Assembly (NCBI RefSeq): GCF_900186985.1
Contig: NZ_LT906447.1
Location: 620,001-684,000, forward strand
Reading direction: 5' to 3'
Length of the DNA stretch: 64,000 nucleotides
Source: Staphylococcus piscifermentans
GTDB lineage: Bacteria > Bacillota > Bacilli > Staphylococcales > Staphylococcaceae
A program made the translations under genes and the position numbers. The first letter of the stretch is position 1; every line of letters starts with the position of its first letter. The notes under the pieces are model-generated. The model did no database searches, was not told the DNA's origin, and saw only the letters and a list, made by a program, of their open reading frames with translations. Shown here in pieces: positions 1 to 8,812 of the stretch.

Positions 1-312
1 CTTGCAGAAGATGATGAAACTTTAGACCAGCAGAACATTTCTATTGCAGGGCACACCAATACAAGTGGAGATTACCAATTTACTAATCTGCACAAAGTGA
101 AAAAGGGAGCGAAAGTAACCTTTAAAGTCGGTGATGAAACCCGCAAGTATAAAATGACTTCAATCAAGGATGTGAGTCCGGATGAAGTTAGTGTATTAGA
201 TGAGCATAAAGGGCAAAAAGAACAACTTACATTGATTACATGTGATGATTATAATCCGCAAACCAATGAATGGGAAAAGAGAAGCATTTTTGTAGCGAAG
301 AGAGTAGCATAA
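1..312 (+). CDS. srtA: Sortase A, C-terminal part (5' end outside window)
   Basis: This is the last 103 codons of a class A sortase, the membrane-bound transpeptidase that cleaves LPXTG-type signals and joins surface proteins to the cell wall. The frame is open from base 1, so the N-terminal membrane anchor lies upstream. The catalytic residues are all visible: His in AGHT (codon 18 of the fragment), Cys in LITCDDYN (codon 81, bases 241-243) and Arg in WEKR (codon 94). The wording closely follows staphylococcal SrtA as I know it. A bidirectional terminator follows at once. A likely substrate, an LPEAG protein, is encoded about 18 kb away. Confidence 0.93.
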   Translation, partial: LAEDDETLDQQNISIAGHTNTSGDYQFTNLHKVKKGAKVTFKVGDETRKYKMTSIKDVSPDEVSVLDEHKGQKEQLTLITCDDYNPQTNEWEKRSIFVAKRVA

Positions 313-314
313 GA

Positions 315-349
315 AAAAGGCTGGGACATAATAATGTCTCAGCTTTTCT
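315..349. terminator. Terminator after srtA
   Basis: Inverted repeat AAAAGGCTGGGACAT / ATGTCTCAGCTTTT with a 4-base loop and T-runs on both strands. It can end srtA and also reverse transcription from bioB. It sits directly beside a copy of the dispersed repeat. Confidence 0.85.
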
Positions 350-354
350 CTATG

Positions 355-476
355 GACTGGCAGTAGCTATCTGAATAGAAAATACGCTTGTTCCAAGCTT
401 ATTTCTATTCTAGTTAGCCTTGCCGGAGCGGGAAGACGAAATAATTTTAATCAAAAATTATTTCTGTCCCGCTCCC
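355..476 (-). repeat. Dispersed ~120-bp intergenic repeat, copy A
   Basis: The reverse complement of this stretch is nearly identical, base for base, to 48924-49043 and clearly related to 36160-36280. It contains an A/T hairpin (GAAATAATTTT with its complement), a GGGAGCGGGACAG end and an end reading CTACTGCCAG. A rho-independent terminator adjoins the latter end, as in the other full copies. No open reading frame is conserved. Confidence 0.85.
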
Positions 477-484
477 TTACTCTT

Positions 485-1495
485 TTAAGCTTCCAAAGTT
501 TCAGTGATTTTTTCAGCTGTATCTTCAGGAAGATTGCTGCAATCAATTTCAAAGCCTAAATCTTGAATCATACGATAATCCATAGTATTCGGCTGGCCGC
601 CTGTAATTAGGTAGTCACCCACAAAGATTGAATTCGCAGCAAGCAATGCAAAAGGCTGCAATGATTGCAAGTTGACTTCTCGTCCACCAGCAATACGGAT
701 TTCTTTAGTAGGGTTGACTAAGCGGAAGAGTGCAATAATGCGTAAACATTTCATTGGTGTCAACTCATCCATATTGCCGAACTTAGTACCTTGGATCGGA
801 TGCAAGAAGTTAATAGGAATACTATCTGCATCTAATTCTTTTAAAGCAAAGGCCATATCAATTCTATCTTGAGCAGTTTCTCCCATCCCGCAAATCACAC
901 CAGAACATGGTGAAATATTATTTTCCTTCATAATTTCTACAGTTTTTACGCGGTCTTCATATGTGTGTGTTGATACAACAGTGTCATGATAGTTCTCGCT
1001 TGTATTTAAGTTATGATTATAACGGTCTACACCTGCTTCTTTTAAACGATGTGCTTGATCTTCATTAGCTAAACCTAGACAAGCACACACTTTTAATTGA
1101 GGATGATTTTCTTTAATTGCACGCACAGACTCAGTAATATGATCCACTTCTTTATCACTTGGTCCGCGTCCACTCATTACAATACAATATGTACCAATTT
1201 GGTTGTCTGCAGCTGCATCTGCTCCTGCGATAATATCGTTTTCCGGAATTAAAGCATAGCGATCTTTACGCTTCATATCTCGAGATTGACCACAGTACCC
1301 ACAATCCTCTGGACAAATCCCGCTTTTAGCATTCAAAATCATATTTAATTTAACTTTCTTTCCATAGTAATGTTTACGTACAGCATACGCTTCATCTAAT
1401 AAAGTAAATGTATCAATTGATGTATCTGTGTATAAATCGTAAGCCTCTTGCTTGGTTAATGCACCGCCATTAATTATTTTATGTGCAATCTCCAT
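485..1495 (-). CDS. bioB: Biotin synthase
   Basis: A radical-SAM enzyme that inserts sulfur into dethiobiotin, the last step of biotin synthesis. The 336-residue length is normal. The SAM-binding cluster motif CPEDCGYC lies at residues 61-68 (Cys 61, 65, 68), and the conserved YNHNLNTS stretch is present. The start ATG at 1495 follows AAAAGGGG. No other bio gene lies within the window, so bioB is isolated from any bioDAF cluster. A two-part operator resembling the BirA site lies 27-57 bases upstream. The ~236-bp gap to ogt holds the divergent promoters. Confidence 0.95.
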   Translation of the reverse strand: MEIAHKIINGGALTKQEAYDLYTDTSIDTFTLLDEAYAVRKHYYGKKVKLNMILNAKSGICPEDCGYCGQSRDMKRKDRYALIPENDIIAGADAAADNQIGTYCIVMSGRGPSDKEVDHITESVRAIKENHPQLKVCACLGLANEDQAHRLKEAGVDRYNHNLNTSENYHDTVVSTHTYEDRVKTVEIMKENNISPCSGVICGMGETAQDRIDMAFALKELDADSIPINFLHPIQGTKFGNMDELTPMKCLRIIALFRLVNPTKEIRIAGGREVNLQSLQPFALLAANSIFVGDYLITGGQPNTMDYRMIQDLGFEIDCSNLPEDTAEKITETLEA

Positions 1496-1521
1496 GGTTC
1501 AAATCCCCTTTTTCTAAAAAT

Positions 1522-1552
1522 ATGTTAACTATTAACAATGAAAAGTTTACAT
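1522..1552 (-). promoter_or_regulatory. Probable BirA operator upstream of bioB
   Basis: ATGTTAAC and GTTTACAT half-sites are separated by exactly 15 bases, upstream of bioB. BirA, the biotin-ligase repressor, is known in Bacillus and Staphylococcus to bind GTTAAC-type half-sites with a 14-16-base spacer. The half-site match and spacing are visible. Binding is inferred. Confidence 0.7.
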
Positions 1553-1731
1553 TCCATAAAAGAATAAAGCAAGCTGTATTTAAAAATATTTGATTTAGAG
1601 AGGTACTTCTCATTTGAGGCGTCTCTCTTTTTCATACATAATATTGTTAAGAATTTTTTTGAAAAAAGAAGAAAAAAGAGCAGAAAGAGCGTTTATATTA
1701 ATGAAGGTGTAAAAAAGAAAGGTGACTTAAA

Positions 1732-2241
1732 ATGTATATTACTGATTATCAATCACCAGTTGGTATCTTGACGTTAGAATCAGATGGTGAAAACTTAACT
1801 GGTGTTTATTATGCGGGACAATTGAATAAAGACAACCCAAATTTAGAAAAAGTAAATCAAGATGAGCAAGAGATATTTAAGAAAGTAAGTACATGGTTAG
1901 ATGCATATTTTAAAGGAAAGAATCCAGAAATCAACTTTCCTTATAAAGCTGCGGGAACAGAGTTCAGAGAACAAGTCTGGAACGAACTTGCCAAGATTCC
2001 ATATGGTGAAACAGTGACATATGGAGAAATTGCCAAAAAGCTTGCTGAAAAGCGCGGCAAAAAGAAAATGTCAGCACAAGCAGTAGGGGGAGCTGTCGGC
2101 AGCAATCCTATTTCTATCATTATTCCTTGTCATCGCGTAGTGGGACAAGATAACAGCTTAACTGGGTATGGCGGCGGTATCGAAACTAAGAAACAGCTAT
2201 TAGCTTGCGAACATCATAATTTAGACGATTTTAAAGAGTGA
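1732..2241 (+). CDS. ogt: Methylated-DNA--protein-cysteine methyltransferase
   Basis: A suicide repair protein that moves the alkyl group from O6-alkylguanine in DNA to its own cysteine. The acceptor motif PCHRV is at residues 132-136 (Cys 133), followed by the GYGGG loop. The helix-turn-helix region ETVTYGEIAKKL lies around residue 93-104. The 169-residue length fits the Ogt type with no Ada regulatory domain. ATG at 1732 follows GAAAGG. It is divergent from bioB and convergent with the esterase gene that ends 11 bases later on the other strand. Confidence 0.93.
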   Translation: MYITDYQSPVGILTLESDGENLTGVYYAGQLNKDNPNLEKVNQDEQEIFKKVSTWLDAYFKGKNPEINFPYKAAGTEFREQVWNELAKIPYGETVTYGEIAKKLAEKRGKKKMSAQAVGGAVGSNPISIIIPCHRVVGQDNSLTGYGGGIETKKQLLACEHHNLDDFKE

Positions 2242-2252
2242 TTTCTGCTCAT

Positions 2253-3074
2253 CTAATTTAGAAGTTTTATCAAAAAATCAACGGCTTTTTGATAAACTTC
2301 TGCTACTTTTGGAGTCATTACCCTATCGAAATCATGTTCATCAGTTGGAATACTTACAAGCGAACTGTTTACAACGGAATGATGTAATCTTAAAGCTTCG
2401 CTATAAGGTACATCGATATCGTTTACAGCGTGTGCGATAAAAATAGGTGGAAGTTTTTTGAGTGCTGCTTCTGAGAGATTAAGGAAAGTCGCAGCAGCAT
2501 CTTCTATTCCAACATATTCATACCACAAAGCATTACCTCTCGTATAAAGATAGAGCGGATAACGGATTTGAGTCGGCCCGGATGTGATAGGAGAAGATTG
2601 CAACATCAGCTGAATCATAGGTTCAGTCAGCTTTGAAGTTTTGCGTTTAAAAATTTCATGTTCATGACGAAATTCAGGTAGATCTATTTGACTATAACCA
2701 TAAAAATCTAATATACCTTTTACTTTTCTATGAGCGGCTATTTGAATAGCTAAATAACCGCCTGATGAACGACCGAAAGTAAATATGGGTAAGTCAGAAT
2801 ATAATTCAGCAATTTCATCAAACACGGCAAATGCATCTGAAATAATAGTTTCAAAATCAGATTCTGGAGCGAGACGGTAAGGTGCCAGTACTAAATGAAA
2901 ACTTTGTGTAAGTACCTTAATAACATTTTCATTTAAATCAGTTGGAGAACCAGAAATCAACCCACCCCCATGGTAATAAACAATAACGCCTTTCGGTTTC
3001 TCGGCAGCTGGAATCACATGAGTTTTTAAAATGAAATCATCTTTGGTTTTGATAGATAGTAATTTTTCTGTCAT
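2253..3074 (-). CDS. Alpha/beta hydrolase, hormone-sensitive-lipase-like esterase
   Basis: A 273-residue cytoplasmic alpha/beta hydrolase with no signal peptide. The oxyanion-hole motif HGGG is at residues 35-38, and the nucleophile elbow GRSSG at 101-105 (Ser 103). A C-terminal VNDIDVPYSE segment and DEHDF supply plausible acid and histidine members of the triad. The HGGG motif places it near the HSL/acetyl-esterase group rather than classical lipases. The substrate cannot be told from sequence. ATG at 3074 follows AGGAGA. Confidence 0.85.
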   Translation of the reverse strand: MTEKLLSIKTKDDFILKTHVIPAAEKPKGVIVYYHGGGLISGSPTDLNENVIKVLTQSFHLVLAPYRLAPESDFETIISDAFAVFDEIAELYSDLPIFTFGRSSGGYLAIQIAAHRKVKGILDFYGYSQIDLPEFRHEHEIFKRKTSKLTEPMIQLMLQSSPITSGPTQIRYPLYLYTRGNALWYEYVGIEDAAATFLNLSEAALKKLPPIFIAHAVNDIDVPYSEALRLHHSVVNSSLVSIPTDEHDFDRVMTPKVAEVYQKAVDFLIKLLN

Positions 3075-3136
3075 TTGAAATCTCCTATATTCATAATTAT
3101 TAATTATATTAGAAGATTGTTAAATCAATTGAAAGT

Positions 3137-3172
3137 AAAAAGGGCAGGACAAAATAATGTCCATGCCCTTGT
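3137..3172 (-). terminator. Terminator after the Yip1-family gene
   Basis: AAGGGCAGGAC / GTCCATGCCCTT hairpin. On the minus strand it is followed by a T-run (AAAAA at 3137-3141 on the plus strand). It separates the membrane-protein gene from the esterase gene. Confidence 0.8.
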
Positions 3173-3179
3173 TCTAATA

Positions 3180-3788
3180 CTATTGTCCAATTGCACCTAT
3201 CAGAGCAGAACCAATTGATAAAACAACAAATACTACACCGAAAATAATTGAGACTTTCCCTGAAAGACGACAAGTTTTATAAAGTAATAAAGTGAATAAA
3301 TAACCTGAAATGAGTGTTTGCAAATTAAAAGCACCCAACACTTTATTGCCTTTGTCAAAGATATTAAGACTAGTGATACTGTATTGAACTAGATCTAATC
3401 CCACAATGACTTGAATTAAAGTAACTACTAAAGCAATGCATGAACTTACTAACAAAGCAAAAAGTGTACCAGCGAAAATGCTGCGCTTTCTAACTTGTGA
3501 TTTAAAGATTCGTGCAATTGCTAAAACGATAAGCCAAGAGAAAAGTAATGTAAAGAGTGAACCAAAAATACTCGTAATTATTGATACAGGCCCCATAATA
3601 GCTTTGGCCTTGTCCATATCAGCATCTGGATTTGCTTGTGTAAGTTGTCCTGTAACATCTGAAAAACTAAAGGTTAACCAAATTGAAGCTGAAATAACAA
3701 TCAGCCAAATGATAAGATTCAGCGCCCATTTAGGTTGCTCTCTAAATTTACTGAAAGTAGAGCCGAGAATTAAATTAGATTGATCCAT
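3180..3788 (-). CDS. Yip1-family integral membrane protein
   Basis: About 202 residues with five hydrophobic segments after a short N-terminal region bearing the QPKWALNL motif typical of bacterial Yip1/YIF1-domain proteins. The function is unknown in bacteria. The start is placed at ATG 3788, since GGAGG lies 8 bases upstream; an upstream TTG in frame overlaps that ribosome-binding site. It is monocistronic, with its own terminator. The alternative is an uncharacterised polytopic membrane protein of similar topology. Confidence 0.75.
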   Translation of the reverse strand: MDQSNLILGSTFSKFREQPKWALNLIIWLIVISASIWLTFSFSDVTGQLTQANPDADMDKAKAIMGPVSIITSIFGSLFTLLFSWLIVLAIARIFKSQVRKRSIFAGTLFALLVSSCIALVVTLIQVIVGLDLVQYSITSLNIFDKGNKVLGAFNLQTLISGYLFTLLLYKTCRLSGKVSIIFGVVFVVLSIGSALIGAIGQ

Positions 3789-4034
3789 GATGTACTCCTC
3801 CAAATTTTGTAATTAAATCATATCTTACCATACTCTTTTAAAAGTGATAACCATAATTTAATAAAAAGATTAATTTCCTAAATTATTAATGAGATTCAGG
3901 ATGGAATAATAAGAATTCATGAAATTTCACCAACAAGGCTTACAGTTTTGTTATAATCTTTGTAAATGTATATTTTTTTATTAAAATTATGATACGCTTT
4001 ATTAGTCACAAAATATAAGATAGGAGCGAGCGAC

Positions 4035-5129
4035 TTGAAAAGGAAAACAATTTGGATTATCTCGATTATTGCAGCGATATTAGTATTATTTATTATTGCT
4101 CTGGTTGTAAAAAAGACCTCAGGAGATTCTGATAACAAAAATACATATGAAGTTTATAAAACCAAATATGAAAGTCCATTAACTATGCAAGGGAAAGCTT
4201 CCCCTTATTCAGTAAAATCTTATTTAAATAATAGTTCTGTTGGTAACTATTTATATACATTAGTTTCAGACGGGCAAAAGGTAGAAAAAGGACAACCGCT
4301 TATCAGTTATGATACGAGCGGAAATTCAAGAGAAGACCTTGTAAATAAGGTGAACCAAGCACAGCAAGCAAGAAACAAAGCACCGAATGATGATAATACA
4401 TTTACACAATTAAATAAGGCGTATAAAGCATTGAATGATTTTGATAATCAAGTAAATGACAGTATATATGCAAGTTTCCCAGGAACAATCCAAATCGTGC
4501 AAAGCGATCAACCAAATGATGGCCAAACAATTTTACAATTGGTTTCCAATGAGCCGCAGATAAAAACTACAGTGTCTGAATATGACCTTAACAAAATTAA
4601 AAAAGGTAAAGAAGTTGATTTCAAAGTCAACAGCACTGGCGAAAAAGGAACAGGCCAAATCAAGCAAGTTTCAGAATTGCCTACAAGTTATGAAGACAAT
4701 TTGCAAGGTGACAGCGGTGGATCAGCTGGCATGCCCGGTGCAGGAGACGATGCAGGCGAAGGTCAAGAAGGAGGCGCTGCAAGCCAAGCTTCAAATCCTG
4801 TAGTAAATGACGTTGATGGAAAGGGCGGCTCAAGTGACGCTTCAAAATATAATGTAGTTATCAGCAACCTTTCAAAACCAGTCAGAGCAGGTTTCTCATT
4901 AGATGTTTCAGTTCCTTCTCATGCTATTAAATTACCATCAAGCGTTTTAACCAAAGGTAATTATGTTTACGTGATTGATAAACACAATAAAGTGGAAAAA
5001 CGTCAAATTAAAATAGAAGAAAGAGATGGACAAAAATATGTGAAATCAGGCTTGAAGGAAGGAGACAAACTTGTTAAGCACCCTAAATCTTCTTTAAAAA
5101 GTGGAGATAAGATAGAGGTGGCGAAATGA
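4035..5129 (+). CDS. Efflux adaptor (HlyD/MacA/YknX-like membrane-fusion protein)
   Basis: A 364-residue membrane-anchored adaptor for the following ABC genes. It has one N-terminal transmembrane helix (about residues 5-27), a lipoyl-like barrel region (VSDGQKVEKGQPLISYD) and C-terminal beta domains ending in KSGDKIEV. A glycine/glutamate-rich low-complexity insert (about residues 227-275) interrupts the beta-barrel region. Start TTG 4035 is chosen because AGGAG is correctly spaced before it. The stop overlaps the start of the ATPase gene by 4 bases (ATGA). Function is inferred as export of a peptide, lipid or drug, as for YknXYZ. Confidence 0.85.
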   Translation: MKRKTIWIISIIAAILVLFIIALVVKKTSGDSDNKNTYEVYKTKYESPLTMQGKASPYSVKSYLNNSSVGNYLYTLVSDGQKVEKGQPLISYDTSGNSREDLVNKVNQAQQARNKAPNDDNTFTQLNKAYKALNDFDNQVNDSIYASFPGTIQIVQSDQPNDGQTILQLVSNEPQIKTTVSEYDLNKIKKGKEVDFKVNSTGEKGTGQIKQVSELPTSYEDNLQGDSGGSAGMPGAGDDAGEGQEGGAASQASNPVVNDVDGKGGSSDASKYNVVISNLSKPVRAGFSLDVSVPSHAIKLPSSVLTKGNYVYVIDKHNKVEKRQIKIEERDGQKYVKSGLKEGDKLVKHPKSSLKSGDKIEVAK

Positions 5130-5806
5130 TTAAATTAAAAAACATAAATCGCTCTTTTAAAAACGGTGATAAAATCAACCATATTTTAAAGGATATCAAC
5201 CTTGAAATTAATAAAGGAGAATTTATTGCCATAATGGGGCCATCTGGTTCAGGTAAAAGTACATTGATTAATATTATCGGCTTTATTGACCGCGGATATA
5301 GTGGTGATTATCTATTCAATGGAAAAAATTATAAACGCAGTTCGGATAATAAGTTAGCTGAAATCAGAAACCACGTGGTAGGTTTTGTCTTCCAGAACTT
5401 TAAATTAATACAAAATAATACCATTTTAGAAAATGTCAGCATTCCTTTAGTTTATGCAGGTATAGGAAGTCAAGAAAGAAAAAAGAGAGTATTAAGTACA
5501 CTGCATGACGTGGGGCTATATGATAAAGAAAACTTAGTTCCGAATAAATTATCTGGGGGTCAGCAGCAACGTGTAGCGATTGCACGTTCTATAGTGAATC
5601 GACCAGATTTCATCATTGCCGATGAACCTACAGGAGCTTTAGACTCCAAAACTTCAGAAGACATCATGGAGTTGTTTACTAAATTGAATGAAGAAAAACA
5701 TACTACTATGATTATGGTAACGCACGACCGCGAAGTGGCAGAACAAGCAGACCGTATCATTCATATATTGGATGGTCGTATTCAAAAAGAAGAGGTGATA
5801 CGATGA
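5126..5806 (+). CDS. ABC transporter ATPase, MacB/LolD-like
   Basis: A 226-residue ATP-binding subunit. Walker A GPSGSGKST (around residue 38-46), the signature LSGGQQQRVAIARS and Walker B IIADEPTGALD are all intact, with H-loop THD near residue 202. The family energises MacB-type permeases for extrusion from the outer membrane leaflet or wall space. It is translationally coupled on both sides by ATGA overlaps, so the three genes form one operon. Substrate unknown. Confidence 0.93.
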   Translation: MIKLKNINRSFKNGDKINHILKDINLEINKGEFIAIMGPSGSGKSTLINIIGFIDRGYSGDYLFNGKNYKRSSDNKLAEIRNHVVGFVFQNFKLIQNNTILENVSIPLVYAGIGSQERKKRVLSTLHDVGLYDKENLVPNKLSGGQQQRVAIARSIVNRPDFIIADEPTGALDSKTSEDIMELFTKLNEEKHTTMIMVTHDREVAEQADRIIHILDGRIQKEEVIR

Positions 5807-6978
5807 ATCGATTAGCAAATATATTATCCGTATCACTTCGTTCAATTATGAAGAATAAACGCCGTAATATCTTCACTATGATTGGTATTATCATAGGGAT
5901 AGCAGCAGTTATTACCATAATGTCATTAGGTAATGGTTTTAAGAAGACAGCTTCAGAGCAATTCTCTGATTCAGGTGCTTCTAAAGATGCAGCGATTATT
6001 AACTTTATACCGACAGGAGACTCTAATGAGAAAACAGATCCTTTTTCTCCTAATGATATACAGACAGCTGAACGTGTTGATGGCGTTGCAAGTGCGCATA
6101 AAAAGGAAGACAAGAATCAGTCTTTCCAAGCCAAAATGACTAATAGCCAACATCATGGAGACCTCAATGTATATAAAAAGAATTCCTATGATAGCGTAGA
6201 TAAAGGACATGGATTTTCTTCAGATGATAATGAGCTTGAAGAAAAAGTAATAACTGTCGATAATCAAATTGCTAAAAAAGTATTTCATAATGAAGCAATC
6301 GGCAAGACGCTTTTCATTGGAGATGAAGGGTTTAAAGTAATAGGCATTGCTAATGAAGGTACAGAGGAAAATACTGTCTATATGCCTACGAAAACATTCG
6401 ATCATTATTTGCCGAATCTTACTCAAAATATGGCTCAACTTGAAATTAAATTAGATGAAGGCAGCAACAAAAAAGAAGTCGCTAATAAAGTAGCTAAAAA
6501 ATTAAGTGAAAAAGGTTCTGGACAATCAGCAGGGACTTATCAGTATTCTGATACCGAACAAATGATGAAAGGTATTACTAAAATATTTGACGGTATCACA
6601 TACTTTGTAGCAGCAGTAGCGGGTATTTCACTCTTTATTGCTGGTATCGGAGTAATGAACGTGATGTATATTTCGGTTGCAGAACGTTCTGAAGAAATTG
6701 CGATACGGCGTGCATTTGGAGCTAAAGCACGAGATATTGAGATACAGTTTTTAGTCGAGAGTGTGGTCTTATGTTTAATAGGTGGTATTATCGGTTTAAT
6801 ACTCGGTATTGCTATCGCATCACTCGTTGATGCAGTCACACCAAGCTACATCAAGAGCGTAGTCAGTCTAGGCTCAGTGCTATTAGCTGTAGGCGTTTCA
6901 ACATTAATAGGTGTTGTATTTGGTTGGATTCCTGCACGTGCAGCAGCGAAAAAAGAATTGATTGATATTATTAAGTAA
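5803..6978 (+). CDS. ABC transporter permease, MacB/YknZ-like (FtsX family)
   Basis: A 391-residue permease of the MacB type. One N-terminal helix (about 22-43) is followed by a ~210-residue extracytoplasmic MacB_PCD domain and three C-terminal FtsX helices. The conserved GIGVMNVMY and RAFGAKARDI segments are visible. With the adaptor and ATPase it would form a tripartite-like exporter in a Gram-positive envelope. It ends the operon and is followed by a terminator at 6983-7015. Confidence 0.92.
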   Translation: MNRLANILSVSLRSIMKNKRRNIFTMIGIIIGIAAVITIMSLGNGFKKTASEQFSDSGASKDAAIINFIPTGDSNEKTDPFSPNDIQTAERVDGVASAHKKEDKNQSFQAKMTNSQHHGDLNVYKKNSYDSVDKGHGFSSDDNELEEKVITVDNQIAKKVFHNEAIGKTLFIGDEGFKVIGIANEGTEENTVYMPTKTFDHYLPNLTQNMAQLEIKLDEGSNKKEVANKVAKKLSEKGSGQSAGTYQYSDTEQMMKGITKIFDGITYFVAAVAGISLFIAGIGVMNVMYISVAERSEEIAIRRAFGAKARDIEIQFLVESVVLCLIGGIIGLILGIAIASLVDAVTPSYIKSVVSLGSVLLAVGVSTLIGVVFGWIPARAAAKKELIDIIK

Positions 6979-6982
6979 GCCA

Positions 6983-7018
6983 GAGGGGGCTGGGACAAGT
7001 TTTGTCTCAGCTCTTACT
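6983..7018 (+). terminator. Terminator after the ABC efflux operon
   Basis: GGCTGGGACA / TGTCTCAGCTC hairpin followed by a T-rich run. It is of the same GCTGGGACA type as the one behind srtA, and likewise abuts a dispersed-repeat remnant. Confidence 0.75.
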
Positions 7019-7021
7019 TTT

Positions 7022-7110
7022 TGAACTGGCAGTAGCTTTCTAAATAGAAATGTGCTTGCTTCTAATTAATTTTGGAGGAGCGACATGACGAAATCATTTC
7101 AACCAATGTT
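7022..7110 (-). repeat. Dispersed repeat, degenerate copy B
   Basis: Begins ACTGGCAGTAGCT and contains CTAAATAGAAA, GGAGCGACATGACGAAAT and related blocks in the same order as copy A (355-476), but with deletions and many changes. It lies right behind a terminator, as copy A does. It fills most of the gap before cidR. Confidence 0.55.
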
Positions 7111-7211
7111 ATTTATGCCTCGTTTCCTTCATGCTTAAAGTTGAATATTTTAACAAAACTGGCTATCTTTAAATTGAGAATAAAATTAAATGTAGAAAGG
7201 AGGACATTCAA

Positions 7212-8099
7212 ATGGATATTAAACAAATGAGCTACTTTATTGCCGTTGTTCAACAAGGCGGTATGACAAATGCATCAAAAGAATTATACGTAGCTCAACC
7301 AACAATCAGTAAAGCAATTAAGGATTTAGAAAATGAATTGGGAAGTCCTTTGTTTGATCGCAGCAAACGTCATTTATCTCTTACAGATAGCGGTAAGATT
7401 TTTTATAAGAAATCATTAGAAATTATGAATCTTTTCGATAATCTCCCTAAAGAAGTGAATCAATTGAAAGGGTTAGAAGCGGGACATATCAGTATTGGCT
7501 TGTCTGCTGTGATGAATATGAATAAATTTATTGAAACGTTAGGTGATTTTCATCAGATGTATCCTAACATCACTTATAATCTCGTCGAAAACGGCGGCAA
7601 AGCTCTCGAACAACAAATTATTAGTAATGAAATTGATATAGGTATTACCACTCTGCCAGTTGATAATGCAATCTTTGAATCGATTCCTCTATATAATGAA
7701 GATTTATTACTTGTAGTCAGCGAAACGCATCCATTAGCCCAGCAGGACACGGTTGAGATGAAAGAACTGGCAAATGAGGATTTTATACTTTTCAATGAGG
7801 ATTTTTACTTGAATGATAAAATAATTGAAACTGCAAAGCGTTCTGGATTCGTTCCTAAAACAATTTCTAAAATTTCACAGTGGAACTTTATTGAAAATTT
7901 ATTGACAGAAGGTCTAGGCGTTAGCATTTTGCCTGAAAATATTGTGAAAATGTTGAATGGGCCGATACATAGTCTGAAGATTAATGATGACGCAATGCGA
8001 TGGCAACTTGGTGTTATTTGGAAAAAAGAAAAGTACATCAACTATGCCACAAGAGAGTATATTGACTATATGAAGACAGCTTTAACTACAAAAGAATAG
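7212..8099 (+). CDS. cidR: LysR-family regulator of the cid operon
   Basis: A 295-residue LysR-type regulator. The N-terminal winged helix-turn-helix spans about residues 1-60 (MTNASKELYVAQPTISKAI), followed by a periplasmic-binding-like effector domain. In S. aureus CidR responds to acetate or pyruvate overflow and activates cidABC. Its identity here rests on its position just upstream of, and in line with, cidA-cidB-cidC. ATG at 7212 follows AGGAGG. A terminator follows at 8109-8140, so cidABC is transcribed from its own promoter. Confidence 0.88.
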   Translation: MDIKQMSYFIAVVQQGGMTNASKELYVAQPTISKAIKDLENELGSPLFDRSKRHLSLTDSGKIFYKKSLEIMNLFDNLPKEVNQLKGLEAGHISIGLSAVMNMNKFIETLGDFHQMYPNITYNLVENGGKALEQQIISNEIDIGITTLPVDNAIFESIPLYNEDLLLVVSETHPLAQQDTVEMKELANEDFILFNEDFYLNDKIIETAKRSGFVPKTISKISQWNFIENLLTEGLGVSILPENIVKMLNGPIHSLKINDDAMRWQLGVIWKKEKYINYATREYIDYMKTALTTKE

Positions 8100-8106
8100 A
8101 TAAAGT

Positions 8107-8146
8107 TTAGGGTTTGGACATAATTTTGTCTAAACCCCTTATTATT
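8107..8146 (+). terminator. Terminator after cidR
   Basis: AGGGTTTGGACA / TGTCTAAACCCC hairpin followed by a T-rich stretch. Confidence 0.75.
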
Positions 8147-8338
8147 TCTTCTCTAGCCAGCTTTAGAACTATAATATTGACACATTTAAGTTTTTAAAAT
8201 TTTCACATTTGAAAGAAAAGTAATAGATGGCATCGCTTACATAGAAAAAAGTAATAGTTACTATCTAAAATCGATATTTTTATTATACACAAAGTTGTCA
8301 TAGAATAATGGTTGTAAGTCAGAAGAAATAGCATAGAA

Positions 8339-8389
8339 TGATTTATTTACACTCTGATTCAAACACCAGAATCACTAAAAAATAAATCA
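8339..8389. promoter_or_regulatory. Nested inverted repeat in the cidA upstream region
   Basis: Outer arms TGATTTATT (8339-8347) and AATAAATCA (8381-8389) are perfect complements. They enclose a second perfect pair, TGATTC (8355-8360) and GAATCA (8369-8374). The element starts 86 bases before the cidA start codon, inside the 325-bp cidR-cidA gap. It may be a CidR operator or a leader hairpin. There is no run of T, so it is not a terminator. Confidence 0.5.
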
Positions 8390-8425
8390 CTCTATACAAC
8401 TAAAATAAAGGAGAGGTGTTGGCTT

Positions 8426-8812
8426 ATGACCGCTAGAGTATTAAAAATAATATTACAAGTCGTAGTAATTTATGGCATTACAATGTTAGGCAACACCATC
8501 CAACACTTATTGCATATTCCATTAGCTGGAAGCATCGTCGGCCTAGGACTTTTTTTCCTACTATTACAATTTAAAATAATTCCTGTCAAATGGGTCAAAG
8601 ACGGTGCAGACTTCTTATTAACTACAATGGTATTTTTCTTTATACCTTCTGTAGTAGGAGTCATGGATATTGTAAGTGATATTCATTTAAACTTCATCGT
8701 TTTCTTTGCTGTTATTATACTCGGTACTATTGCAGTAGCGTTTACTTCTGGACTTATTGCAGAAAAAATGGCGAACAGAACACATGTTACTAAAGGACAT
8801 CATGTATCATGA
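8426..8812 (+). CDS. cidA: Holin-like protein CidA (LrgA family)
   Basis: A 128-residue protein with four hydrophobic segments. It has the CidA/LrgA hallmarks [16 protein letters not shown] and [11 protein letters not shown]. The family promotes murein hydrolase activity, lysis and eDNA release in staphylococci, acting as a holin-like membrane oligomer. GGAGAGG precedes ATG 8426. The stop overlaps the cidB start by 4 bases, giving translational coupling. Confidence 0.93.
   Translation: MTARVLKIILQVVVIYGITMLGNTIQHLLHIPLAGSIVGLGLFFLLLQFKIIPVKWVKDGADFLLTTMVFFFIPSVVGVMDIVSDIHLNFIVFFAVIILGTIAVAFTSGLIAEKMANRTHVTKGHHVS

Noticed and set aside
1597-1636. AGAGAG/CTCTCT hairpin with T-run between divergent bioB and ogt
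   Set aside because: Looks terminator-like, but the stem is short and it lies upstream of both genes; I could not assign a transcript it would end.
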